12,235 nt of DNA from an uncultured Clostridia bacterium. Lineage in GTDB: Bacteria > Bacillota > Clostridia > Christensenellales > Aristaeellaceae. Shown here piece by piece: positions 1 through 6,318 of this stretch (positions are counted from its first letter, which is position 1; each line of letters opens with the position of its first letter). Position numbers and translations under genes: made by a program. The notes under the pieces were generated by a model. That model was not told the DNA's origin. It did not search any database and saw only the letters and a list, made by a program, of their open reading frames with translations. Location of the stretch: the NCBI GenBank assembly GCA_934643535.1, contig CAKUCE010000068.1, positions 1 to 12,235 on the forward strand. Direction: 5' to 3'.

Positions 1-284
1 CCATGCCGCTTCGCGCCGAGGGGCAGAGGAAGGGAAGAGCCTTCCTCGGGGGTGTTCTCTCCGGCGTTGTCGAGCCGATCGGCGCGGTGCTGACGATTCT
101 TGCCGCACAGCTGGTCATTCCGGTGCTGCCGTATCTTTTGAGCTTCGCCGCGGGCGCGATGCTCTACGTGGTTGTGGAAGAACTGATCCCCGAAATGTCG
201 CAGGGAAAGCACTCCAATCTCGCGACGGTCTTCTTTGCCGCCGGGTTCAGCGTCATGATGGTCCTGGATGTGGCTCTGGGCTGA
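1..284 (+). CDS. ZIP-family metal transporter, C-terminal part (5' end outside window)
   Basis: This is the last 93 or so residues of a ZIP (zinc/iron permease) family transporter, an inner-membrane protein that moves divalent metals such as zinc into the cytoplasm. The segment SGVVEPIGAV matches the family's metal-site helix, and VVEELIPE followed by a hydrophobic last helix (MMVLDVALG) matches the usual C-terminus. Three hydrophobic helices are visible. The reading frame is open to the window edge, and bacterial ZIP proteins are normally about 230-270 residues, so the ATG at position 3 is most likely an internal methionine and the gene starts upstream. No terminator is obvious; the next gene begins 41 bases after the stop on the same strand, so the two could be co-transcribed. 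Family assignment is firm; metal specificity is not known. Confidence 0.85.
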   Translation, partial: MPLRAEGQRKGRAFLGGVLSGVVEPIGAVLTILAAQLVIPVLPYLLSFAAGAMLYVVVEELIPEMSQGKHSNLATVFFAAGFSVMMVLDVALG

Positions 285-325
285 ACGGCGTTTCTGATCC
301 GTAAAAAATACGGGAGGAAGGTTCC

Positions 326-942
326 ATGAAGTATAGCGGCTTTTATTTCTGGATGTTTAAGGGCTCTATGAAGCAGGTGCTGGTGGAGAAATACGACAAG
401 GCGTACGCACAGAGCATCATGAAACAGAGCAAGGGCAGCTGGTAGAAGGAGCGGATGACATTGGAGACGACAATCCGATGGCCTATAACGCGCTCTTCAC
501 GCTGGCCTTTGTCGCGCCGTATGTTGCGAGCGAAAAGAAAATCCCGCCGGAAACCGTGCAGGAGATGATGCGGCGCTCGCTGTATCACATCAAGTGGTAC
601 TTTGCGCGAACCGACCTGAACACGGACAAGGGAAAGGCGGAGAACAAAAAGAGCATTGTGAAGTACGTGAAATGGTACACGCCCGAAAAAGAAAAGCAGT
701 ATCCGACGTCATTCAAGGTGGACTTCGTCGGCCAGCCGTACGAGGGCGCGTGCTATTACCGCATCACCCGCTGTCCCATCTGCGCGTACGCGGAAAAGCT
801 GGGCGTTCGCGAGCTGATGCCCCTGTTCTGTGAGCTGGACGAGGTGATGATCACGCTCCAGCACGGCGTTTTGCACAGGCAGCAGACGATTGCGGGCGGC
901 GGAGATTACTGCGATTATTTTATCACAGGCGACAAAGCGTAA
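326..942 (+). pseudogene. L-2-amino-thiazoline-4-carboxylate (ATC) hydrolase family protein, frameshifted near 430
   Basis: The ATC hydrolase family opens the thiazoline ring of 2-aminothiazoline-4-carboxylate; most members have no tested substrate. A good ribosome site (GGGAGGAAG, 312-320) precedes ATG 326, which opens a 39-residue frame (MKYSGFYFWMFKGSMKQ...) stopped by TAG at 443-445. The family body is in another frame: from about 433 it reads QLVEGADDIGDDNPMAYN and runs to TAA 942, with CPIC, LFCELD and GGGDYCDYF family motifs. Joining the frames near AAGGGCAG (431-438) gives about 205 residues, a normal length. A net loss such as one G would explain this. No slippery heptamer or stable hairpin is evident, so programmed frameshifting is unlikely; a sequencing or assembly error is possible. 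If translation instead restarts at ATG 478, a 154-residue protein lacking its N-terminus would result. Confidence 0.72.
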
Positions 943-949
943 GTCAAAA

Positions 950-1237
950 TCACAGGTCATGCACAAAGTCGTTGTAGATCGTGTACTCGCCGACCTTGAT
1001 ATTAGGGTGTATCTGAAAACCCCCAACGCACCCGGACAGTGGACCTTTTCACGCTGCGCTGCACCATTTTTCCTTGAAATACGTCAGTATTCCTGCGAAA
1101 AAATGTCTTGCTCAGCGCAAAAATTTCTCGCTGCCGGTCACATTGGGAGTTTTCAGATACACCCTAGGACTTTCGATCACGTCCTTCAGATAAACGATCT
1201 GTTGATCGCGCGGACGAGGATATAGCCTGATTCTCAT
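950..1237 (-). pseudogene. Xenobiotic (Vat-like) acetyltransferase remnant, interrupted by a small TA-flanked element
   Basis: Two short minus-strand coding pieces flank the element at 1005-1164. The upstream piece (1237 to 1166) encodes MRIRLYPRPRDQQIVYLKD then VIESP. The downstream piece (about 1002 to 956) encodes NIKVGEYTIYNDFVHD. Removing the element and one TA joins the codons CCT AAT ATC in frame (SPNIKV), and the result resembles the N-terminus of XAT/Vat-type left-handed beta-helix acetyltransferases, which acetylate drugs such as streptogramins or chloramphenicol. Only about 40 residues of a roughly 200-residue family remain: after HD the sequence diverges and stops at TGA (950-952), right beside the 3' end of the ATC hydrolase gene, so the rest has been deleted. 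Its ATG overlaps the DUF998 stop (ATGA), implying it was the second gene of that operon. Family assignment is from memory of the conserved N-terminal pattern. Confidence 0.6.
1003..1166. mobile_element. MITE-like 160-bp element with 20-bp terminal inverted repeats and TA target duplication
   Basis: The left end at 1005-1024 reads GGGTGTATCTGAAAACCCCC. The right end at 1145-1164, read on the minus strand, is the same except for one base (CTCCC for CCCCC). Each end is bordered by TA (1003-1004 and 1165-1166). The interior has no plausible gene; a short hairpin AATAC-GTCA-GTATT lies near 1080. Removing 160 bp plus one TA restores an uninterrupted acetyltransferase frame, which independently supports the boundaries. 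TA duplication and small size are typical of non-autonomous elements mobilised by IS630/Tc1-mariner-type transposases; that link is inference, since no transposase is present here. Confidence 0.75.
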
Positions 1238-1875
1238 CGTGACCTGCTTTCTGTCTCCGGCTTCGCGCAGAACAGGTGAACGCCCAGTGCGGCGTTAAAG
1301 CCCGTCGCGGCAAACACGCTGAAGCGCTCGACCACGCCAAAGAAGTCTGCCGGTACAAGCTTCATGCCAAGCGCGCCTGTGAGCATCAGAAGGAGGGCAG
1401 CGCCTGCGCAGATGCCGTAGGAGCGGCAATCGCGGCTTTTTGCGCCGGCAAGTATAATGACGCTCAGCGACACGATCGACAGCAGCACCACCAGCGCGGT
1501 GACGATCAGGTGCATTACATCCTGAAACGTGCCTGCGTAGCCGCTCGTGGAGAGCGGGAACATGCGGTAGCCGAGGGCAGAAATCCACTCCATGATGGCG
1601 AACAGATAAATTCCGGCGCGCAGCAGCTTGGTTTTCTGTCCCTGAATGCCGACACAGACAACCGTTGCGCAAACGACCTCGCACGCGTTGTACCCGGCGC
1701 TGAGCTGGTTCCAGAGGGCAAGCGACGGCGCGTCGGCAGCGCTCAGATCGCTCACGGCCTGCGCCAGCGGATGATAACCGGGATATGCCAGCGGCGAGAA
1801 AATTACCGCCAGCGCGTACGAAAGAAAGCTGACGATGCCGAGCAGTCCCAGCTTCTGCACCAAAGATTTTTTCAT
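1234..1875 (-). CDS. DUF998 family membrane protein
   Basis: This is a 213-residue polytopic membrane protein with about six hydrophobic helices (roughly residues 7-28, 62-78, 84-102, 119-144, 153-171 and 183-203). Conserved-looking motifs are YHPLAQAVSDLSAADAP in the first outer loop, YRMFPL, TFQDVMH, and ERFSVFAATGFNA before the last helix. This pattern fits the DUF998 family, whose biochemical function is not established. ATG at 1875 is chosen because AAAGGAAC lies just upstream and the protein then begins with a normal MKKS membrane start; a longer open frame to 1953 lacks a convincing ribosome site. Its stop overlaps the start of the acetyltransferase remnant by ATGA. A strong promoter and palindromic operator at 1987-2042 suggest regulated expression, perhaps by a TetR-type repressor encoded elsewhere. 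Confidence 0.75.
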   Translation of the reverse strand: MKKSLVQKLGLLGIVSFLSYALAVIFSPLAYPGYHPLAQAVSDLSAADAPSLALWNQLSAGYNACEVVCATVVCVGIQGQKTKLLRAGIYLFAIMEWISALGYRMFPLSTSGYAGTFQDVMHLIVTALVVLLSIVSLSVIILAGAKSRDCRSYGICAGAALLLMLTGALGMKLVPADFFGVVERFSVFAATGFNAALGVHLFCAKPETESRSR

Positions 1876-1986
1876 GGTGTTGTTCCTTTCCATACCAGTG
1901 GCAGCGGACACGAAAAAGAGGCAGCACACGACCGCGGAGCCTGCGGCCAGCACTGCGTCTTTTCGTCCGGCTGATGGATGACGTTA

Positions 1987-2016
1987 ATGTAGCTAACTAA
2001 CAATCGTTAGCTACAT
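1987..2016. promoter_or_regulatory. Palindromic operator ATGTAGCTAAC-N8-GTTAGCTACAT
   Basis: Two perfect 11-base arms (1987-1997 and 2006-2016) are separated by 8 bases, giving a 30-bp symmetric site. It overlaps the end of the -10 box and the expected start point of the DUF998 promoter. Size and symmetry resemble operators of TetR/MarR-type repressors. No such regulator is encoded in the window, so the cognate protein is unknown. Confidence 0.7.
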
Positions 2017-2042
2017 GATAGCCATTTCTTTGTAAATGTCAA
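2015..2042 (-). promoter_or_regulatory. Sigma-A-type promoter for the DUF998 gene
   Basis: On the minus strand TTGACA (2042-2037) is followed after 16 bases by TATCAT (2020-2015), a near-consensus pair. It sits about 140 bases upstream of the DUF998 start and faces it. The downstream half overlaps the palindromic operator, which fits repression by steric block. Confidence 0.7.
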
Positions 2043-2131
2043 GAAGAAGTGCGCCGCGTTTTTGCAGGCTTGCCCCCGGAAGAGGAGTCTGCCGGGCAGC
2101 GCTATTTCATGCTTGTGCACCAAATAAAAAG

Positions 2132-2159
2132 AAGCACCGGAATTAAAACTCCGGTGCTT
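2132..2159 (-). terminator. Rho-independent terminator (possibly bidirectional)
   Basis: A perfect 10-bp stem AAGCACCGGA / TCCGGTGCTT encloses an 8-base loop. On the minus strand it is followed by CTTTTTATTT, a good T-tract, so it would end transcription coming from the mrr-like gene about 110 bases upstream. On the plus strand the tail TTCTCTTA is weaker. Confidence 0.75.
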
Positions 2160-2202
2160 TCTCTTATGGCAAAGAACCGTAATTTTGATAGAAAACCGTC
2201 AA

Positions 2203-2255
2203 GGGGGTGCAACTTCGGTTCTGAGGGGGGTGCATTTTGATTTTAGGGGGGTGCA
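2203..2255. repeat. Three phased direct repeats of G5-6TGCA
   Basis: GGGGGTGCA occurs at 2203-2211, and GGGGGGTGCA at 2225-2234 and 2246-2255. The start-to-start spacing of 21-22 bp equals two helical turns, so all copies face the same side of the DNA. They lie just past the stop of the mrr-like gene. The pattern resembles the multiple terminal repeats at IS21-family ends, with a possible terminal CA at 2271-2272; no istA or istB gene is present. They could also be a protein-binding array of another kind. Confidence 0.55.
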
Positions 2256-2267
2256 GTATTATTGGCA

Positions 2268-3086
2268 CTACAGCTTTAATAGAGTCTCCCATGCGGCTGG
2301 GAGATTGTTTTTTGTTAAATCGACTCGTCTCAGAAACTCCTTGCAATCAACGAGTTCAAACGTTTCGACCTTCTTCCTATTTTCTATGGCTCTGGCATAT
2401 TTTACAGCATCGGGGGAATAATGATCTGCTGTAGAAACAAAAATGCACCCTTTGATGTTATCGTAAAGCAGCGAAACTCCCATCAACTCTCGGAGGGCTG
2501 TTACCCCCTCAGTTGCATTAGGATTCTCGCGCCGCTTAATTTGAAGCAGAATTTGATTACCACTGTCATCGACTAAAAGACCGTCCTTCCCTCCATCGCG
2601 GGTTTTCCCAAAAGCGTACACTTTACATGAGGGGTAAAAATCAGAAAAAACGGAGCGTACTAATTCTTCCATTTTATGTGGGTTAATGGAATAGATAAGG
2701 TCTGGCTCTTTGAGCAATTGATGCCTCAAAGCTTCAACTGGGACGGCACAGGATGAATTGTCATATCGCCTAAGTATTGCAGATGAATATTCCAAATCCG
2801 TTGCTCGAATGCCATCAACAATTGCATCGCTGCTGTTCTGGTACTTATACTCCCACCAGCCACATATGGGACACTGGACGACTTCTTCCCACTGATTAAA
2901 GGAACCAAACAACCAATCTGGATAGTCGTCTACAGACTTTTGATAAATTCGGTTATTGATTGTGGTGTGGCAAAAAGGGCAAATGGATTTGTGCGAAAAC
3001 AACGGAAGCCCAGATTCAACCGAAACATAGTTTACCACACCTTGGTGTGCGTTCTCGGTTACAAATTCCTTATAGTCTAGAATCAT
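2268..3086 (-). CDS. Zinc-ribbon plus Mrr-type restriction endonuclease-like protein
   Basis: The protein has 272 residues. The N-terminal part carries two CxxC pairs (CPFC at 36-39 and CPIC at 72-75), a likely zinc ribbon. The C-terminal half matches the Mrr_cat nuclease fold: a helix with E141 (NPHKMEELVRSVF), then GKTRDGGKDG (D168) and LLQIKRR (Q182, K184), the PD-(D/E)xK-type catalytic set. Mrr-like enzymes cut DNA, often modified foreign DNA, in the cytoplasm as type IV restriction; others belong to mobile elements. The start ATG 3086 has GGAGG 7 bases upstream. The gene is visibly AT-richer than its neighbours, has its own promoter and terminator, and lies between host-like genes and the recombinase operon, so it may be cargo of the prophage or of another insertion. 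Its last codons run into the G-rich repeat zone, and the stop might derive from that element. Confidence 0.72.
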   Translation of the reverse strand: MILDYKEFVTENAHQGVVNYVSVESGLPLFSHKSICPFCHTTINNRIYQKSVDDYPDWLFGSFNQWEEVVQCPICGWWEYKYQNSSDAIVDGIRATDLEYSSAILRRYDNSSCAVPVEALRHQLLKEPDLIYSINPHKMEELVRSVFSDFYPSCKVYAFGKTRDGGKDGLLVDDSGNQILLQIKRRENPNATEGVTALRELMGVSLLYDNIKGCIFVSTADHYSPDAVKYARAIENRKKVETFELVDCKEFLRRVDLTKNNLPAAWETLLKL

Positions 3087-3132
3087 AATAGCCTCCGTAT
3101 ATTGTGATATTTTGCAATGGAAGATTTTTCTG

Positions 3133-3143
3133 ATTATACCACA
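3133..3143 (-). promoter_or_regulatory. Extended -10 promoter element for the mrr-like gene
   Basis: On the minus strand TGTGGTATAAT places a perfect TATAAT (3138-3133) behind a TG-containing extension, 47 bases upstream of the mrr-like start codon. No good -35 box is seen at 17 bases (TATGCA), so this would be an extended -10 promoter or a weak one. Confidence 0.45.
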
Positions 3144-3165
3144 ATTTCTGAGTTCTGCATAGGAA

Positions 3166-3196
3166 AAGACCGCAGGCGGTTAAACCTGCGGCCTTT
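3166..3196 (-). terminator. Rho-independent terminator of the recombinase operon
   Basis: Stem CCGCAGG (3170-3176) pairs with CCTGCGG (3185-3191) around an 8-base loop, and flanking AAAG/CTTT extends it past one mismatch. On the minus strand it is followed by TCTTTTCC. It lies 15-45 bases beyond the stop of serine recombinase 1 and insulates it from the mrr-like gene. Confidence 0.7.
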
Positions 3197-3210
3197 GTGC
3201 CTATTGGGAC

Positions 3211-4797
3211 TTATACATCAATCTCTGGGCCACCCTGGAACTTAAAGGTCATCCGCCCATCGGCGTGGACGGTCACTGTGTCAATGACAGTCAGCCAGAG
3301 TTTCTCGTCAAAATCGGTGAGAGCATCCAGTTCCTGCACCTCGAACATAAAAGCGCCAATGGCTTCTGCCTGGGCTTCCCGAGCAGCCTTTGTTGTACGG
3401 AGCTGCTCAAGCTGTGCCGTTGTCTTTTCGAATCGCTCTACAAAACCGTTGTACCGTGCGGCATATTCTTCCTGGTTCTGTGCCGTCTGTGAGTTTTCCG
3501 CAATGCAGCGTTTTGTCAGTTCGGTCACAACCTCAATCTCCTCAAGCAGGGTCTGGATTTCCTCATCAATACCCGTGCAGTCCGTCAGCGTAGCCTGCAT
3601 CAGTCGGCAGTCCTCAAGGATGTTGTCTTTGCTGTCGAGGATGGCGTTAAAGGCGGCAACAAACCGCGCCTTGATGGTTTTCTCGTCCAGATGAGGCGTT
3701 TCGCATTTGTGTTCACCCTTGAACTTGTTATTGCATTGCCAGATAACCCTGCGGTATTTTGAGGTCGAGTTCCAGACCTTTGAGCCGAAGAAGGCACCGC
3801 AGTCGCCACATATGATGTGGGATGAGAAAATGCTCTTCCCACTGTACTGTCGGCTGATTCGCTTGCGCCGCTCAAATTCGGTTTGCACCTTGTCGAATTC
3901 CTCTGGTGTGATAATTGGCTCATGGCTGTGCTCCACATAATACTGCGGCACTTCGCCCTCATTCACTTTTTTCTTTTTTGTAAGGAAGTCGACCGTGAAG
4001 CATTTTTGAAGGAGTGCCGCGCCCTTGTACTTCTCATTTTGGAGAATGCTTTCCACCGTGCTGGTCGACCAGTGCTGTTTTCCGGCAGGCGTGGGAATTC
4101 CATCTGCGGTTAGTTCATCGGCTATGGCGCATGGGGCCAATCCCTCCATGAACCGGGTGTATATTCTGCGGACAACCGCAGCCTCTTCCGGCACGATTTC
4201 TGGGAACCCGTCTGCGCCTTTGCGGTAACCAAGGAACTGCTTGTATGGCAGGTTGACCTTTCCATCAGCAAACCGCTTCCGCTGTCCCCAGGTGACGTTT
4301 TCGGAAATGGAACGACTTTCTTCCTGTGCCAAGCTCGACATGATGGTCAGTAGCAGTTCGCCCTTGCCGTCAAAGGTGTAGATGTTCTCCTTTTCAAAGT
4401 AGACTTCTACGCCTTTTTCTTTCAGCTTGCGGATGGTTACCAGACTGTCGACTGTGTTTCGAGCGAAGCGGCTGACCGATTTTGTGACGATGAGGTCGAT
4501 TTTACCGGACATGGCATCGGCAATCATCTCATTGAACCCGATGCGATGCTTGGTGTTCGTGCCGGAGATGCCCTCATCGGTATAGACCTTAACGAACTCC
4601 CATTCGGGGTTGCTCTGAATGTACTGGGTATAATAGTCCACCTGCGCTTCGTAGCTGGTGAACTGCTCATCGCTGTCTGTGGACACCCTTGCGTATCCGG
4701 CGACTCGGCGTTTTTGTATTGCCACCCTGGAAAGGTGTGTCAGCGGATTGATGGTTGGTGGAATGACGGTGACCGACCGTGCAGCTGTTCTGCTCAT
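3211..4797 (-). CDS. Large serine recombinase 1 (528 aa, with coiled coil)
   Basis: Large serine recombinases cut both DNA strands at att sites through a covalent phosphoserine and rejoin them, integrating or excising mobile elements. Domains in order: resolvase catalytic domain (about 33-180) with S39 in GYARVST and arginines in SVSRFARN (R110, R113); recombinase DNA-binding domain (about 185-305, ending HEPIITPEEFDKVQ); zinc ribbon with C330, C333, C355 and C365; long coiled coil (about 400-480); and a C-terminal beta segment. The start at 4797 is chosen because AAGGAGGAG lies six bases upstream and ATGA overlaps the stop of recombinase 2; a longer frame to 4887 lies entirely inside that gene. 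It is the last gene of the integration operon. Which of the two recombinases integrates and which excises is not evident. Confidence 0.93.
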   Translation of the reverse strand: MSRTAARSVTVIPPTINPLTHLSRVAIQKRRVAGYARVSTDSDEQFTSYEAQVDYYTQYIQSNPEWEFVKVYTDEGISGTNTKHRIGFNEMIADAMSGKIDLIVTKSVSRFARNTVDSLVTIRKLKEKGVEVYFEKENIYTFDGKGELLLTIMSSLAQEESRSISENVTWGQRKRFADGKVNLPYKQFLGYRKGADGFPEIVPEEAAVVRRIYTRFMEGLAPCAIADELTADGIPTPAGKQHWSTSTVESILQNEKYKGAALLQKCFTVDFLTKKKKVNEGEVPQYYVEHSHEPIITPEEFDKVQTEFERRKRISRQYSGKSIFSSHIICGDCGAFFGSKVWNSTSKYRRVIWQCNNKFKGEHKCETPHLDEKTIKARFVAAFNAILDSKDNILEDCRLMQATLTDCTGIDEEIQTLLEEIEVVTELTKRCIAENSQTAQNQEEYAARYNGFVERFEKTTAQLEQLRTTKAAREAQAEAIGAFMFEVQELDALTDFDEKLWLTVIDTVTVHADGRMTFKFQGGPEIDV

Positions 4798-6098
4798 TTT
4801 TTGCTCCTCCTTGCCTGCAGTACCCGTTGGCGAGCCTGTTCTTTCATTTCCGGAGTCCAACTCTCTGCTCTGGAGCGGTCTATCCACCGTTTAACGATTT
4901 CAGAACCGTCATCCATGCAGAACACGACTACATTATTATTTTCTGCTCTGATTGCCGTTATTTTGCTTCTGACCGTATCGGAGTCAAAGTGGGCAACCCC
5001 CAGCACCTCACAAATGAGGGCATCAAGCGTTTCTTCGGGAATCCGTTTTGCGGCGCATTCGGATTTTCCTTTGGTCTGGAATGTGGTGCAATTCCAATAA
5101 TGTTTTTTTCGGTAAGTTACGTGCTTATAAGTGTTGCCGCACAGCCCACAGTGAATCAGCCCTGTATAGACGGAATGAGTTGGCTTTTTACGGTTTGCAG
5201 CCTGCTGCGCCAGCATTTTAAGCCGCTCCTGCGCCTTGTCAAATGTGGTCTGGTCGATGATCGGCTCGTGTGTTCCCTCGGCGTAGTACATCGGAAGCTC
5301 TCCTCGATTTGGTAACAGCTTCTTTTCAATGTGGTTATTGCGGTACTGCTTTTGCAGGAGCGCATTTCCGAGGTACTTTTCATTAGACAAGGTATTCCGC
5401 ATCCGCTCTGCACACCAGGTTCCGCCCAGGACGCCTCTGTATCCTCTGGCATCAAGGTCGCGGCCAATGGAACTCATACTTTCGCCCTCGTTGAACCGTG
5501 CAAATATCTCACGGACAATGGCGGCATCCTTCTCATTCACCTGAACGCCGTCTGCGGTAATGTTATAGCCGAACAGGAAACGCAGATTGGCAAGCTCTCC
5601 GTTCTCAAACGCTTTACGGATGCGCCACTTCTGGTTTTCACTGGCCGACAGGCTTTCTTCCTGCGCATAGGATGCCAGAATGGTCAACATTAGTTCTCCG
5701 TCCGCGCTCAAGGTATGGATGTTCTGCTCCTCAAAGAAAACATCAACCCCCAGGCTTTTTAGTTCCCGGACAGTTTCCAGCAACGTGACCGTATTTCTGG
5801 CGAAACGGGATATGCTCTTTGTAATAACAAGATCAATGTGTCCCTGTCGGCATTCCTGGATCATGCGCTGGAAACCGGCTCGTTCTTCCTTCGTGCCGGT
5901 CACTGCTTCATCGGTATATACGCCGCAGTACATCCACCCACTGTGGCTCTGAATCATTTTGCTGTAGTAGCTGACCTGCGCAGACAGCGAGTGGAGCATG
6001 GCATCCTTTCCCGTAGAAACACGGGCGTAAGCGCAGACACGCATCGCCTTTGGCTGTACGGGAATTAGGGTATCAACCCTTTTTACAACTCTCTCCAT
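4794..6098 (-). CDS. Serine recombinase 2 (434 aa, without coiled-coil extension)
   Basis: This second large serine recombinase has the catalytic nucleophile S28 in AYARVSTGKD, SISRFARN (R98, R101), a recombinase domain (about 175-290, with THEPIIDQTTFDKAQ) and a zinc ribbon with C317, C320, C337 and C348. After the zinc ribbon it has only a short tail with VVFCMDDGSEIVKRW and no long coiled coil, unlike its neighbour. Identity to recombinase 1 is concentrated in active-site motifs, so this is not a recent duplication. ATG 6098 is chosen over the longer frame to 6203 because GGGAGGTG lies 8 bases upstream and MERVVKRVD is a typical family start. The stop overlaps the start of recombinase 1 (ATGA), so the two are likely made together and may act as a pair, as CcrA and CcrB do in SCC elements. 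Confidence 0.92.
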   Translation of the reverse strand: MERVVKRVDTLIPVQPKAMRVCAYARVSTGKDAMLHSLSAQVSYYSKMIQSHSGWMYCGVYTDEAVTGTKEERAGFQRMIQECRQGHIDLVITKSISRFARNTVTLLETVRELKSLGVDVFFEEQNIHTLSADGELMLTILASYAQEESLSASENQKWRIRKAFENGELANLRFLFGYNITADGVQVNEKDAAIVREIFARFNEGESMSSIGRDLDARGYRGVLGGTWCAERMRNTLSNEKYLGNALLQKQYRNNHIEKKLLPNRGELPMYYAEGTHEPIIDQTTFDKAQERLKMLAQQAANRKKPTHSVYTGLIHCGLCGNTYKHVTYRKKHYWNCTTFQTKGKSECAAKRIPEETLDALICEVLGVAHFDSDTVRSKITAIRAENNNVVVFCMDDGSEIVKRWIDRSRAESWTPEMKEQARQRVLQARRSKK

Positions 6099-6159
6099 AT
6101 AGTTCACCTCCCTTGGTGTGTGACATATTACCTCTGAAAGTGGGCTATATCCAGCGATT

Positions 6160-6318
6160 TCAGCGGAATATACTACACGAAGATATGCCGTATTTTTCGG
6201 CAATAATTGTATCGATCTTAGCGTACTCTTTGGCTGAAATCAGCCCCTTGGAACGCATACTCCGGGCAAGTGCCATCGCTGTCTGATAGGCAAACAGCCG
6301 CTTATCATAATCACTCAT
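6160..6318 (-). CDS. SHOCT-like small protein (52 aa)
   Basis: A 52-residue protein starts MSDYDKRLFAYQTAMALARS and contains SKGLISAKEYAKIDTIIAEKYG, which matches the short helical SHOCT motif (G-L-I-S-x-x-E-Y-x-K-I). Such tiny proteins are commonly found next to serine recombinases in Clostridia elements; the role is unknown and could be oligomerisation or modulation of the recombinase, by inference only. The start ATG overlaps the end of the upstream HTH/zinc-finger gene by 8 bases (ATGAGTGA), so translation is probably coupled. The stop is 61 bases before recombinase 2. It uses the same strand and sits within a four-gene operon. Confidence 0.8.
   Translation of the reverse strand: MSDYDKRLFAYQTAMALARSMRSKGLISAKEYAKIDTIIAEKYGISSCSIFR

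Noticed and set aside
431..445. Programmed -1 frameshifting in the ATC hydrolase gene
   Set aside because: No X-XXY-YYZ slippery heptamer in the right phase and no evident downstream pseudoknot; mutation or sequence error is simpler.
1005..1164. The acetyltransferase frame reading through the element's right end as a natural gene end
   Set aside because: The read-through residues (RVYLKTPN...) come from the inverted end and run to a stop inside the element; the restored frame after excision fits the family better.
1276..1974. A 232-residue plus-strand open frame opposite DUF998
   Set aside because: Basic, histidine- and alanine-rich antisense product; the minus strand encodes a coherent membrane protein with promoter and ribosome site.
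2203..2255. G-runs as a G-quadruplex regulatory element
   Set aside because: Only three G-runs, separated by 15-17 bases each; too few and too far apart for a convincing quadruplex.
4546..5315. Plus-strand open frames across the two recombinase genes
   Set aside because: They overlap conserved recombinase motifs on the other strand and lack initiation signals.
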